Assembly: GCA_002500505.1 (NCBI GenBank)
Contig: DLRM01000009.1
Location: forward strand, 1-21,169
Reading direction: 5' to 3'
DNA length: 21,169 nucleotides
Origin: Planctomycetes bacterium UBA7888
GTDB lineage: Bacteria; Planctomycetota; UBA1135
Every line of letters begins with the position of its first letter. Within the stretch, counting starts at the first letter, position 1. The position numbers were made by a program, and so were the translations under genes. Shown piece by piece: positions 6,799 through 14,925 of the stretch. Under the pieces are notes generated by a model. It was given only the letters and a program-made list of their open reading frames with translations. It was not told the origin of the DNA and ran no database searches.

Positions 6799-8415
6799 TT
6801 ACTGTAGGACCAATTCTCGGAGACCTTTCAGCTCCAGAGAAGGTTCCTTCAATAGAATCAACTCCCCCCTTCGAATCTCAAGCGAATAGCGCCCAAGGGA
6901 AAGGCCCGAAACGCTCGCCCCACCCCGACCATCGGCCTGAAGGGACTCTCCCTCCAAAAACCAGTGGACTTCAGGGAGCTTTCCTCGGCCCTGCTGAAGA
7001 GAAAGAGATATGGCGCCACTTCGGTCTTCAGGCTTTAACTTCAAGGCAAAGTCAGACATCGCATTCCGCACTAGGATTCGATCCGAAACCCAGCCTTCTT
7101 TGGTGGCAGATAGAACTAAGTTTCCGCTCCCTTGAAGATGGTCAGCCCAAGTAAAGTCAAACCTTCCTCCACGTGAAGTGATGACTTCTCGACGAAGTTG
7201 AGCTGGAGTAGGAAGTTGCGCAGAAACTCCAGGCTCCCTTAGCCCAGGAAACATCGCCTTCAAAACTTCGCCGGGGTTTGCCGCCTCTAGTACAACCTTG
7301 GCACCCGAAACACCTTTCCCTTTATCGTCAACGACGCGACCTTTCACTCTCTGGTCATTTCTAATCACGACGAATTTAACGGTCGTCGTGGAATCAGCAT
7401 TCGCTTTCACGGCTCGAACCTGAGGTTTGCCCACGCCCTTTGGATGAGAAACCCGAACGTCCACCATGACATCAGTAGGCAAACCAGAAAGCTCAAAAAA
7501 TGTGTCGTGTCCAATTACCACATTTTGCCAACGCTCCCATTGATATTGCCGCCCACCTGGCCGAGTGGAGCGAGGGACTACAGTAATCGTTGGCCGCGGG
7601 CCTCCAGGCCAAGAAGGGACTGTTCCGCGAATGATTCCCCCACGGGGCAAAGGTGGCAGAACAATAAGGCCTTCATTTGGTGGCAACAGGTTCAACTCTG
7701 AACGAACTGCAGCGTGTCCTTTTGCAGAAACATCCACTAAAACTCGAGGGGACTTTGAGACCCAAGGAATCGCAACCATCCCATCTTCGCCAGACTGAAA
7801 CCCCTCACCCAAATCCACTCTCACGATAGCGCCAGCTAAAGGCTTATTCTCAAAACTCCGTACTTCAAAAGACAATGTAGAGGCCGCACCAACAAAAAAG
7901 TCGCGGCGAGTTTGCCCCTTAGGAAGCACGCGCTGCATGCGACCCACCATCGAGGTTCCTGCGCGAACACGAAATAGGTGAGTTCCGGGGAGCAGGTCGG
8001 GCAAAAAATAATGGCCGGCCGAATCACTTGTTGTAGACATTCCTGCCTGAGGCCCACTTGCAATCTCAATCCATACATCGGAAAGCGGGGTTCGGTTCGC
8101 CCCATAAACGCGACCTTTGAGGGACCCGCCTCGCTTCGGGATTAAGCTTGGACTTCCAGCACCCCCCAGCACTCGAAGCTGAACCTCTATGGGCCCCTCG
8201 CCGGGAAGACCTATCAATTCTTCGGGCGCCAAAGTGGCAACTTCTGAGGGCGATTGATTTTCTTCCATCAAAGCGGGAAGTTCTAATTCGGCCTCCTTAT
8301 TTTCAAAAGGCAGCCCCTCGGGAGTGCGAAAAACGACCCACAAAGCGGCGACCAAGGCGGCTCCACAGGCAAACCAGGCAAGAAGCCCAAGTCGGGGGTC
8401 GGTTCTTTTCACCAT
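6799..8415 (-). CDS. Membrane-anchored protein with carboxypeptidase-regulatory-like (CnaB/transthyretin-type) repeats
   Basis: The chosen ATG gives 538 residues; a GTG at 8451 could add twelve. One transmembrane helix lies near the N-terminus (about residues 9-29, LGLLAWFACGAALVAALWVVF) after a basic MVKRTDPR, so most of the protein should face the periplasm. The ectodomain contains several beta-sandwich repeats of the carboxypeptidase regulatory-like type. One begins at GSLKGRVYG and continues through DSAGHYFLPDLLPGTHLFRV; another begins at VKGRVVDDKGKGVSGAKVVLE. Such repeats are structural or adhesive, and no peptidase catalytic site is present. It is the first gene of the minus-strand cluster, with hutH about 50 bases downstream, and it diverges from the cation-efflux gene across about 41 bases. 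The role is unknown; sensing or surface attachment would be guesses. Confidence 0.8.
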   Translation of the reverse strand: MVKRTDPRLGLLAWFACGAALVAALWVVFRTPEGLPFENKEAELELPALMEENQSPSEVATLAPEELIGLPGEGPIEVQLRVLGGAGSPSLIPKRGGSLKGRVYGANRTPLSDVWIEIASGPQAGMSTTSDSAGHYFLPDLLPGTHLFRVRAGTSMVGRMQRVLPKGQTRRDFFVGAASTLSFEVRSFENKPLAGAIVRVDLGEGFQSGEDGMVAIPWVSKSPRVLVDVSAKGHAAVRSELNLLPPNEGLIVLPPLPRGGIIRGTVPSWPGGPRPTITVVPRSTRPGGRQYQWERWQNVVIGHDTFFELSGLPTDVMVDVRVSHPKGVGKPQVRAVKANADSTTTVKFVVIRNDQRVKGRVVDDKGKGVSGAKVVLEAANPGEVLKAMFPGLREPGVSAQLPTPAQLRREVITSRGGRFDFTWADHLQGSGNLVLSATKEGWVSDRILVRNAMSDFALKLKPEDRSGAISLSLQQGRGKLPEVHWFLEGESLQADGRGGASVSGLSLGRYSLEIRRGELILLKEPSLELKGLRELVLQ

Positions 8416-8456
8416 CTGGCTTAGAGTATGGACGCCGCCACCCCGCTGCACCTTCC

Positions 8457-9317
8457 ATGAACACCCGCTCCCGCACTGCCTTCACTACGGTCAAAGTCGC
8501 CTCGGCTTTGGTTCTAGTGAAGGCGGTCACCTGGCTTTTGACGAGTTCCTCAGGTGTTCTCGGCTCCACCCTGGACTCTCTTTTGGACGTCCTCGCCTCT
8601 CTTTTGGTGCTTTGGGCCATTCTTCACGCCGAAAGGCCCGCCGACGCCGGCCACCCATGGGGCCACGGCAAAGCCGAATCACTGGCAAGCCTTGGGCAAG
8701 CTCTTTTCATTTTAATTGCAGGTTGCGGCCTCATTTTTCAAGTCGTTCACCGCTGGCTTGACCCAGACCCCCCCCTCAACATGCCTTGGACCGGTGTTGC
8801 GGTCATGGTGGGGAGCTCACTCGTCACTTTCTGGTGGCTTCGAAAACTCCGAGCCGCCGCAAGAGAGACCGGCTCTCCTGCTTTAGAAGCAGATAGCGCC
8901 CATTACGCAGCAGACATTTTGCTCAACCTTAGTGTGGTCGCCGGCCTTCTTCTTTCTTTGTCGCTGAATGGCGCGCGGTGGCCCGATCTACTCATTGGCT
9001 TAGGGATTGGCTTACTCATCCTGAATACGGCTAGAAAGGTCTTCCTCTCTGGAATCGAAAACCTAATGGACCGAGGACTCACGGAAAAAGAAGAGTCCCA
9101 AGTCCTAGCTTGCGTCTCAGGTTTCTCCTCAAGAGTCTCTGGTTTTCACGATCTCAGAACCCGCCGATCGGGCTCGGAAATCTTTTTAGAAATCCACCTC
9201 GACATTCATCGACAAATGAGCTTTGTGGAGGCCCACGATTTATCAGAAGAGGTCGGGCGTGCCATTGAGTCCGCCATCCCTCGTTCACAAGTTACAGTTC
9301 ACGCAGACCCGCTTTAG
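8457..9317 (+). CDS. Cation diffusion facilitator family transporter, FieF-like
   Basis: From ATG 8457 the protein has 286 residues, a typical length for a bacterial CDF exporter of zinc, iron or a similar divalent metal in exchange for protons. The frame is open further upstream, but that part is antisense to the neighbouring gene and has no family similarity. Metal site residues are visible: D40 and D44 in TM2 (TLDSLLDV) and H149 and D153 in TM5 (ADSAHYAAD), the same D-D-H-D set as E. coli FieF. The HPWGHGKAE loop follows TM2. The cytoplasmic C-terminal domain is present from about 210, with HDLRTRRSGSEIFLEIHLDI and an HxDP ending. Specificity between Zn, Fe and others cannot be decided from sequence. 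It is divergent from the membrane-anchored repeat protein and 43 bases ahead of the dehydrogenase gene. Confidence 0.92.
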   Translation: MNTRSRTAFTTVKVASALVLVKAVTWLLTSSSGVLGSTLDSLLDVLASLLVLWAILHAERPADAGHPWGHGKAESLASLGQALFILIAGCGLIFQVVHRWLDPDPPLNMPWTGVAVMVGSSLVTFWWLRKLRAAARETGSPALEADSAHYAADILLNLSVVAGLLLSLSLNGARWPDLLIGLGIGLLILNTARKVFLSGIENLMDRGLTEKEESQVLACVSGFSSRVSGFHDLRTRRSGSEIFLEIHLDIHRQMSFVEAHDLSEEVGRAIESAIPRSQVTVHADPL

Positions 9318-9360
9318 GCGTTAGAATGTGGGTTTCCCAAAGCCCCTCCGACCCTAAAAA

Positions 9361-10401
9361 ATGACCGAACGCGAAGTCCTCAATGTTGCCGAATTCCACG
9401 GCGACGGCATCTCCAAGGAACTATCTGACTCCATTCACAAGGTGGCAAGCTGTCTTCCTTTGGATGTTCGATTTCATCCAGTAGACCTTTCTTTGGAGCG
9501 CCGGAGAACAGACCCCAAGGGCTCCTACAAAGATGCCGAAGATGCGATTCGCGCACATGGCGTTGCAATGAAGTATCCAACGGTGACCGAAACAGAATCG
9601 CCAAACAAAGTCTTGCGCGAGCGATTCGACTTTTCTGTGATTCACCGGCCCGTAAAATCCATCCCTGGAGTCCCCACGCGACATACAGGCAAAGTAGACC
9701 TGCACATTATTCGAATTGCTGTTGGCGGAACCTACGAGGATGCTGGACGCCGAATTGGAACCGAGGCTGCGGTGTCTGTTCGCGTGATTGAACGCAAACC
9801 AAGTTGGCACGCCAATCAATTTGCATTCCATCAAGCTAAGCGTATTGGTTCTGATGTAGTCTCTACCTCCAAATACACCATCCAAAAAGAAACCGATGGT
9901 TTCTTTGAAGAAATCGCAGAGGAAGTTGCCGCCCTCCATCCTGACATCCCTCACCGCTCCGAGCTTTTCGATGCCCTTCTCGCAAAAATGATTATGCGTC
10001 CGGAAGATTACAGCGTCGTTGTTTGTCCTAATGAATATGGCGACTTCCTTTCGGATGCCGCTTGCGGAATGATTGGCTCAATTGGTTTGGGGGCCTCGGC
10101 GAACTATGCCTTTACCGAAGGTGGCGACATTTCTCTTGCCATGTTTGACCCTGCTGGCGGAACAGCTCCCGACATCGCAGGAATGAACAAGTGCAACCCA
10201 ACAGCTGCCATCTGGGCCTTTGCCATGCTTCTCACTCATTGCGGTTTCCGCGGACTCGGTTCCATGCTCGATGCCGCCGTGCGAGACACCATTGCTTCGG
10301 GCCAAACAACCGCTGACCTCGGCGGTACCCTCTCTACGGATGAATTCACGAAAGCAGTCTGCGCAACCATGCAAACCGAACTCACTGGCGCCGCCAGCTG
10401 A
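9361..10401 (+). CDS. Isocitrate/isopropylmalate dehydrogenase family, probably NAD-dependent isocitrate dehydrogenase (divergent)
   Basis: This 346-residue protein belongs to the beta-decarboxylating dehydrogenases. The isocitrate-type binding set S-x-N-x3-R is kept (S80, N82, R86), followed by R96 and R118, with Y125 and K171 (SKYTIQK) as catalytic pair and D204, D228 and D232 for the metal. At the cofactor-specificity site the sequence is GGTAPDIAG, with Asp-Ile (271-272) where E. coli NADP enzyme has Lys-Tyr. Asp-Ile marks NAD preference. Two departures are clear: the usual REN-TEG-like segment reads RIAVGG, and the usual His before GTAP is Gly. The enzyme would oxidise isocitrate to 2-oxoglutarate, but these changes leave room for another 3-substituted malate. 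ATG start without Shine-Dalgarno. A strong hairpin follows its stop. Confidence 0.85.
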   Translation: MTEREVLNVAEFHGDGISKELSDSIHKVASCLPLDVRFHPVDLSLERRRTDPKGSYKDAEDAIRAHGVAMKYPTVTETESPNKVLRERFDFSVIHRPVKSIPGVPTRHTGKVDLHIIRIAVGGTYEDAGRRIGTEAAVSVRVIERKPSWHANQFAFHQAKRIGSDVVSTSKYTIQKETDGFFEEIAEEVAALHPDIPHRSELFDALLAKMIMRPEDYSVVVCPNEYGDFLSDAACGMIGSIGLGASANYAFTEGGDISLAMFDPAGGTAPDIAGMNKCNPTAAIWAFAMLLTHCGFRGLGSMLDAAVRDTIASGQTTADLGGTLSTDEFTKAVCATMQTELTGAAS

Positions 10402-11656
10402 AACAGATTGCGCGGTCCCTCAAGCCACCCCTAGGCGCTATGCCTTCGGGGTGGCTTTTCAGTTAGTCGGTCGGGGCGGCCAAGCCCTAGCCGCTCTTGG
10501 AGTTCTCGCTCTCCTTGCGCGAATCCTTGGGATTGAAGGGGTTGGCATCTTTGCTTCGTGGGAGGCTATTTTCACTCTTCTCGACATTGTGGTGGATGGC
10601 GGAACTGGCAACGCCCTCGTTCGCCGTGCAGGCGCCCAACCACCAACCTTGCGCTCCTTGCTTGCAAAAGCTTTCCGATTTCGAATTCTTACGGCTGCGA
10701 TTGCTTCCGCTCTTGTCTTCGGCTTAGCCCTTTTGGATTCGCGAATTTCTGTCAACGATCCCGCGCTTTGGATTTGCGCCCTCGGACTTTGGGCGCACCT
10801 ATTCGGAACTCACGCATGCGTCTTTGCTCTAAAACTGAACTTCCGATTCCCCTCTGTATTAAGAATTGTGACCTCGGCGATGGGCCTCCTTGGAGTCCTC
10901 GCTCTTTTTCTCGCAGGCAATACAAACCCAATGGCATACCTTGCCGCCATTGCGCTTTCGCGCATGGTGGGCAACTTGGTGATTTGGCTCGGAGCTGCTC
11001 CCCTAATAAAAGCTTGGGTAGAGCAAAACGGCAACCAAAAGGAGGGTGGCGCTGGCTTTGAGCGAGAAGCCCTGACACTTGGGGCTGGATGGCTTGTTCG
11101 TGAGGCTTATGGGCGCCTGGACATCCTTGCCCTTCGCGCCTTGGCGGGACCATTTGCTGCCGGGATTTATGCACCGGTTCGAAAAACTTTTACGCTTGCT
11201 CTTCAAATCCCAGCCTTTGTCACCAATGTGGCTATGCCCGCCTTGTCTTTCCAGGCAAAATCGTCCATCGACGAATTCCACGAACATGTACGCAAGCTTT
11301 CCAATAACCTCACTCTGGTGGTCATCCCGTTGGCTGCACTGTCCGCCCCATTCGCCTACACCTACCTAGACTTCGCCTTCGGTTCGGAATACGCAGTGGA
11401 GGGCATAACAGCTTTATGGATTCTCATTGGAACATCCATCCTAGTATTCCCAGGGAGCGTGTTCACGACGGCCATCATTGCCCGAGGTCGAGCAGGCACC
11501 GCTCTTGGGATTGCTTTGGTTGCCCTCTTGGCTTGCGCAATTGGAAACTGGATTTGGGTTCCTGATTACATGGTGACTGGTGCGGCAATTGCTCGACTCT
11601 TCACAGAATCTGTTGCCCTCGGCGGCGCCGTATGGGCCTCCGCAAGGTTACGCTAG
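10340..11656 (+). CDS. Polysaccharide flippase, Wzx/MATE (MVF) type
   Basis: The protein is about 438 residues from the ATG used here. It is made almost wholly of hydrophobic helices (about 12) with the opening RGGQALAALGVLALLARILGIEGVG typical of O-antigen/teichoic-type flippases, shown by the LLAR-LG-EG pattern. It should move lipid-linked oligosaccharide across the inner membrane, and three glycosyltransferase genes follow directly. The start is uncertain. ATG 10340 overlaps the dehydrogenase gene by 62 bases; GTG 10451 would remove 37 residues but lies inside a terminator-like hairpin. No start codon in frame exists between that hairpin and a GTG at 10589, which is already within TM2. The stop is six bases ahead of the next gene, implying translational coupling downstream. 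Confidence 0.82.
   Translation: MNSRKQSAQPCKPNSLAPPAETDCAVPQATPRRYAFGVAFQLVGRGGQALAALGVLALLARILGIEGVGIFASWEAIFTLLDIVVDGGTGNALVRRAGAQPPTLRSLLAKAFRFRILTAAIASALVFGLALLDSRISVNDPALWICALGLWAHLFGTHACVFALKLNFRFPSVLRIVTSAMGLLGVLALFLAGNTNPMAYLAAIALSRMVGNLVIWLGAAPLIKAWVEQNGNQKEGGAGFEREALTLGAGWLVREAYGRLDILALRALAGPFAAGIYAPVRKTFTLALQIPAFVTNVAMPALSFQAKSSIDEFHEHVRKLSNNLTLVVIPLAALSAPFAYTYLDFAFGSEYAVEGITALWILIGTSILVFPGSVFTTAIIARGRAGTALGIALVALLACAIGNWIWVPDYMVTGAAIARLFTESVALGGAVWASARLR
10422..10459 (+). terminator. Terminator-like hairpin after the dehydrogenase gene, overlapping the flippase N-terminus
   Basis: A perfect 10-bp stem (AAGCCACCCC at 10422-10431 with GGGGTGGCTT at 10448-10457) encloses a second 4-bp stem (AGGC/GCCT) and ends in TTTTC. 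It begins 20 bases after the dehydrogenase TGA, as expected of an intrinsic terminator. It also lies within the flippase reading frame, so it may act as an attenuator or hide the flippase start instead. Confidence 0.7.
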
Positions 11657-11662
11657 CAAGTC

Positions 11663-12805
11663 ATGCGCGTTGGCTTCGACATTCGCCCTGCACTTTTCGG
11701 CCATGCCGGAATCTCCCGTTATGCGCGGGAACTTTGCACTTCCTTTACCGAAATGGAAGACGGCCCTTTCATGGAACTATTCGCTCCAACTTGGCGAGGA
11801 GGAAAGGTTGCTACGACTCATTTTAAGGAAGGGAAATTCAATATGCACCGTGGACTCCTTCCGGCAAAGGGAATGCAGCTATTAAACAAAGTGCCGGGCT
11901 TTGATGCCGGGCGTTGGCCCGCCAAGGTGGACGTCTTTCATTGGACTGATTACGTCTACCCCGAAGTGCGCTCGGCTGCGACAGTGATGACTTTGCATGA
12001 TGCGTCCTTCGCAGTTGACCCAACGTTTCATGGTTGGAATTCCTCCACCCTCCTAGAGAGAGTTCGCAACGCGATTAACTCCTCCGACATCGTAATTGTT
12101 GTGAGCGAACCCGGCATTCAGGATGCCGAACTCATGGGAGTAGACCCCGACCGTGTCCGCGTGGTACCCAATGGCGTAAGCCCAATGTTTCAACCTGCCG
12201 GGGCAAACGAGAAAGGCCCAAAAAATGGAAGCGGTCGCCCATTCCTTTTGACCGTGGGAACCATCGAGCCTAGAAAAAATTACCCTCGTATCTTGAAGGC
12301 TCTTGAGAATTTGTGGGATCGCGATTCTGCACCAGATTGGATAATTGTTGGCAACCCTGGCTGGGACTACGCTGACTTTCTCAATGGGCTGGAGTCGAGC
12401 CGCCACCGCCAGCGAATCCGTTGGATTCAAAATGCTGATGACCAAGAACTACTCAAGCTATATCAGCACTGCACAGCTTTGGTGTACCCCTCTCTCCATG
12501 AGGGGTTTGGGCTTCCTGTCCTGGAAGCCATGGCCTGCAAAAGGCCCGTCATTATTGGAGACAACACCGCCCCTGCTTGGGTCGCTGGCGATGGAGGCAT
12601 GCGTGTCCAATCTCGAAAAACAGACTCTATCCAAGAGGGAATCGAACGCATCCTGAGTGAATCGGCATGGGCTCGCCAAGCGGCCGCCGTTCTCCATCGG
12701 AGATCACAAGAATTTTCTTGGGAAGCCGCAGCAAAACAAACTTTGGCCGTTTATGAGGAGGCGGTCGCGCTGCGAGGCCAACGCGCGAAGATGGCCACAA
12801 TCTGA
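11663..12805 (+). CDS. GT4-family glycosyltransferase (first of three)
   Basis: The protein has 380 residues and a GT-B fold. The N-terminal acceptor domain begins MRVGFDIRPALFG and contains FHWTDYVYP and the LHDASF loop; the linker shows VVPNGV; the C-terminal nucleotide-sugar domain opens with LTVGTIEPRKN. The GT4 E-x7-E motif is in YPSLHEGFGLPVLEAMA (E280 and E288). It most resembles mannosyl- or rhamnosyl-adding enzymes of O-antigen and exopolysaccharide loci, but neither donor nor acceptor can be fixed. It acts in the cytoplasm, probably on a lipid-linked glycan that the flippase gene just upstream would export. ATG start. The TGA stop is immediately followed by the TTG start of the next gene. 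Confidence 0.9.
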   Translation: MRVGFDIRPALFGHAGISRYARELCTSFTEMEDGPFMELFAPTWRGGKVATTHFKEGKFNMHRGLLPAKGMQLLNKVPGFDAGRWPAKVDVFHWTDYVYPEVRSAATVMTLHDASFAVDPTFHGWNSSTLLERVRNAINSSDIVIVVSEPGIQDAELMGVDPDRVRVVPNGVSPMFQPAGANEKGPKNGSGRPFLLTVGTIEPRKNYPRILKALENLWDRDSAPDWIIVGNPGWDYADFLNGLESSRHRQRIRWIQNADDQELLKLYQHCTALVYPSLHEGFGLPVLEAMACKRPVIIGDNTAPAWVAGDGGMRVQSRKTDSIQEGIERILSESAWARQAAAVLHRRSQEFSWEAAAKQTLAVYEEAVALRGQRAKMATI

Positions 12806-13891
12806 TTGCGTATCGCTCTTGATGTTTCTCCTTTAGATTCTCCATTCATCACTGGGGTGGAACGGAGTTATTTGCAACTCTTAGATTCCTTGAAAAACTC
12901 GAGTGCCACTCACGAGTTTTTATTGGTCGCTCCTCAAAAACCCCGCCACCTCCCTAGCTGGGAAGACTCACGATTCTCTTTTCATTCCACGGCTCCCTTT
13001 GGATGTAATTCCTTTTGGCGAGAACGCGGAATTTCTCGATTTGCTCGCAATAAGGGGATTCAGCTTTGGCACTCACATGTCCAAGCCATTCCTATCCTTT
13101 TAGACATCCCTAAAGTCGCCACCATGCATGAAATTTCTTGGGCGGAAACGAGTGGAGTTAGCGATGAGGGTCCCATTTGGAGACGGAGACTTCTCGCCTC
13201 TTCAGTGAGTCGTTTTGCAGATCGAATTGTTTGCGTAAGTAAGCGGACCCGCCTCAACTTCCTTTCTCTCTACCCAAGCGCTTCAAAAAAGACGGTCGTC
13301 ATTCCGCACGGCGTTGGAAACAACTTTTTCGATTGCGTTGCAGACTCCAACCCTTCGACTCCCAATCTTTTTTGTCTTGCTCGACCATTTAAAAGAAAGG
13401 GGCTAGAAAACTTGCTGCGCACTTTCAGAATTTTTCTTGACCGGTACCAAACTCCTCACAACTTGGTTCTTGGGGGCCCAAAAAATCAAAGGACGCGTAG
13501 CCTGCAAGAGCTAGCGAATCGTCTAGCTCTTCAGGACCGAGTTTCTTTCCCTGGTTGGATTGAAGAATCTGAACTCCCTGCCGTATATGCAAACTCGAGC
13601 GCGTTTCTTTTTCCAAGCGAATCGGAAGGATTCGGACTTCCAATTTTGGAAGCTATGGCGGCTGGGACACCTGTGATTGCTCAGAACTCCGCCTCCATCC
13701 CTGAAGTCGTAGGCGACGCCGGCCTTCTCACGGACTTTCAAGCTCCAAGCAAGGCAGCCGATGACCTTTTCTCTCTTCTTGGACAACGAGATGCTTGGAT
13801 TGAAAAAGGAAAAAAGCGAGCAGGATGCTTTCCGGTTGATCGGCCCGCCTCCACTCTCCTGAGCCTTTGGGAAAGTTGGGCAATAAGATGA
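12806..13891 (+). CDS. GT4-family glycosyltransferase (second of three), TTG start
   Basis: The protein has 361 residues and a GT-B fold. Features seen are the N-terminal MRIALDVSPLDSPFITGVER, the MHEISW loop, IVCVSKRTR, VIPHGV, the LARPFKRKG opening of the donor domain, and E-x7-E in SESEGFGLPILEAMA (E274 and E282). IPEVVGDAG follows, as in most GT4 enzymes. The start codon is TTG, placed directly after the TGA of the preceding gene (TGATTG); its translation matches the conserved family N-terminus, so a later start is unlikely. The end overlaps the next gene by ATGA, so the three transferases are probably translationally coupled. The sugar specificity is unknown; sequence difference from its neighbours suggests it adds a different residue of the same repeat unit. 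Confidence 0.88.
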   Translation: MRIALDVSPLDSPFITGVERSYLQLLDSLKNSSATHEFLLVAPQKPRHLPSWEDSRFSFHSTAPFGCNSFWRERGISRFARNKGIQLWHSHVQAIPILLDIPKVATMHEISWAETSGVSDEGPIWRRRLLASSVSRFADRIVCVSKRTRLNFLSLYPSASKKTVVIPHGVGNNFFDCVADSNPSTPNLFCLARPFKRKGLENLLRTFRIFLDRYQTPHNLVLGGPKNQRTRSLQELANRLALQDRVSFPGWIEESELPAVYANSSAFLFPSESEGFGLPILEAMAAGTPVIAQNSASIPEVVGDAGLLTDFQAPSKAADDLFSLLGQRDAWIEKGKKRAGCFPVDRPASTLLSLWESWAIR

Positions 13892-14925
13892 GCGCAACTC
13901 ATGGTTTGAAGGGAATCCTTGGGGTAGATGGAACTTCTTACACCTCAAAACCTACGGGAGCCATCCGACGCACATGCGCACTCTTGCCTCGACTTTCGAG
14001 CCTCGGCTGGAAAATCAACCTCTTCGTTCCCGAAGAACATGCGACTACTTTTTCGCATCTCGAGGGGGTGCAAACCTTTCCCCTTCCTGCTCCTCATCGA
14101 CCTGGCCCTCTTCGACCTCTGGTTGCGGGAAGAAAACTCCAGCGCGCCTTTCATCAAACGAAGTGCGAACTTCTTCTCACTGAAACCCCGCCGGTCCCGC
14201 CTGGATTACCCTTCGTTTTAACTGTGCACGACTTTCATGCCTGGGATGTGCCTTTTCAATCCGGGGTGTTGCGCTCTCTTTGGATTCGGAGCTGTTTCCC
14301 TCAAGCGATTCGAGAAGCCGAATCCGTAATTGTTGTTTCGGAATTTAGCGCAAGTCGCTTGCGGAAACACTTTCCAGGCACTCCGTGCAAAGTCGTTCTC
14401 AACGGTAGCAATCATTTTCCAAGTTGCGGCGCGGAGCCTTCTTCTAAAACGAATTGGCTATCGGTTGGACCTTGGGATTCTCTTTCTCAACCCAAACTTT
14501 TTCAAGGACTTCCAGGACAAGTCACCATGGTGGGGAACTACAAGAAAGCCCTGCCAAAAAATACGGTCCTAGTTCAGCCAAGCGATTTTAAACTTTCAGA
14601 ACTCTACAAAAGCTCTAAAGCACTCATCTGTACATCACCCTATGAAGGATTCAATCTCCCACTAGTCGAAGCGCTCGCCCATGGCTGCCCTGTCGCAGCA
14701 ACGGATATCCCCGTACATCGTGAAGTAGGCGGGAAAGCGGCGCGATATTTCACGGCGGGTAATTTGAGCTCTCTTCGTGCTTGCCTGAAAGATTTGGAAA
14801 CGAATCCACCATCGGCTCAAGAGCTTCAGGAACAGGCACAGCTCTTTTCGTGGGAACAGAGCGCTCAAAAGTTGGATTCAATCCTTCAAGAAGCGCTTAG
14901 ATCAGAAAGCGCAAGAGCTGAATAA
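13888..14925 (+). CDS. GT4-family glycosyltransferase (third of three)
   Basis: From the ATG in the ATGA overlap with the preceding gene the protein has 345 residues; a TTG seven codons earlier is a weaker alternative. Motifs: LGVDGTSYTSKPTGAIRR at the start, VHDFHAWDVPF (His-Asp at 114-115), VIVVSEFSASRLRKHFP, VVLNGS, and E-x7-E in SPYEGFNLPLVEALA (E253 and E261). PVAATDIPVHREVGG follows. The donor domain is shorter than in the other two, and its opening is not the usual VG-PRKN form (LSVGPWDSLSQPKLF), so it is the most diverged of the three. It probably completes the glycan before flipping. Its last 29 bases overlap the convergent FHA gene tail to tail, which ends the glycan cassette. Confidence 0.87.
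   Translation: MSATHGLKGILGVDGTSYTSKPTGAIRRTCALLPRLSSLGWKINLFVPEEHATTFSHLEGVQTFPLPAPHRPGPLRPLVAGRKLQRAFHQTKCELLLTETPPVPPGLPFVLTVHDFHAWDVPFQSGVLRSLWIRSCFPQAIREAESVIVVSEFSASRLRKHFPGTPCKVVLNGSNHFPSCGAEPSSKTNWLSVGPWDSLSQPKLFQGLPGQVTMVGNYKKALPKNTVLVQPSDFKLSELYKSSKALICTSPYEGFNLPLVEALAHGCPVAATDIPVHREVGGKAARYFTAGNLSSLRACLKDLETNPPSAQELQEQAQLFSWEQSAQKLDSILQEALRSESARAE

Noticed and set aside
8148..8456. N-terminal 103-residue extension of the cation-efflux frame
   Set aside because: It is antisense to the repeat-protein gene, Arg/Pro-rich, and lacks family similarity; ATG 8457 begins the normal CDF N-terminus.
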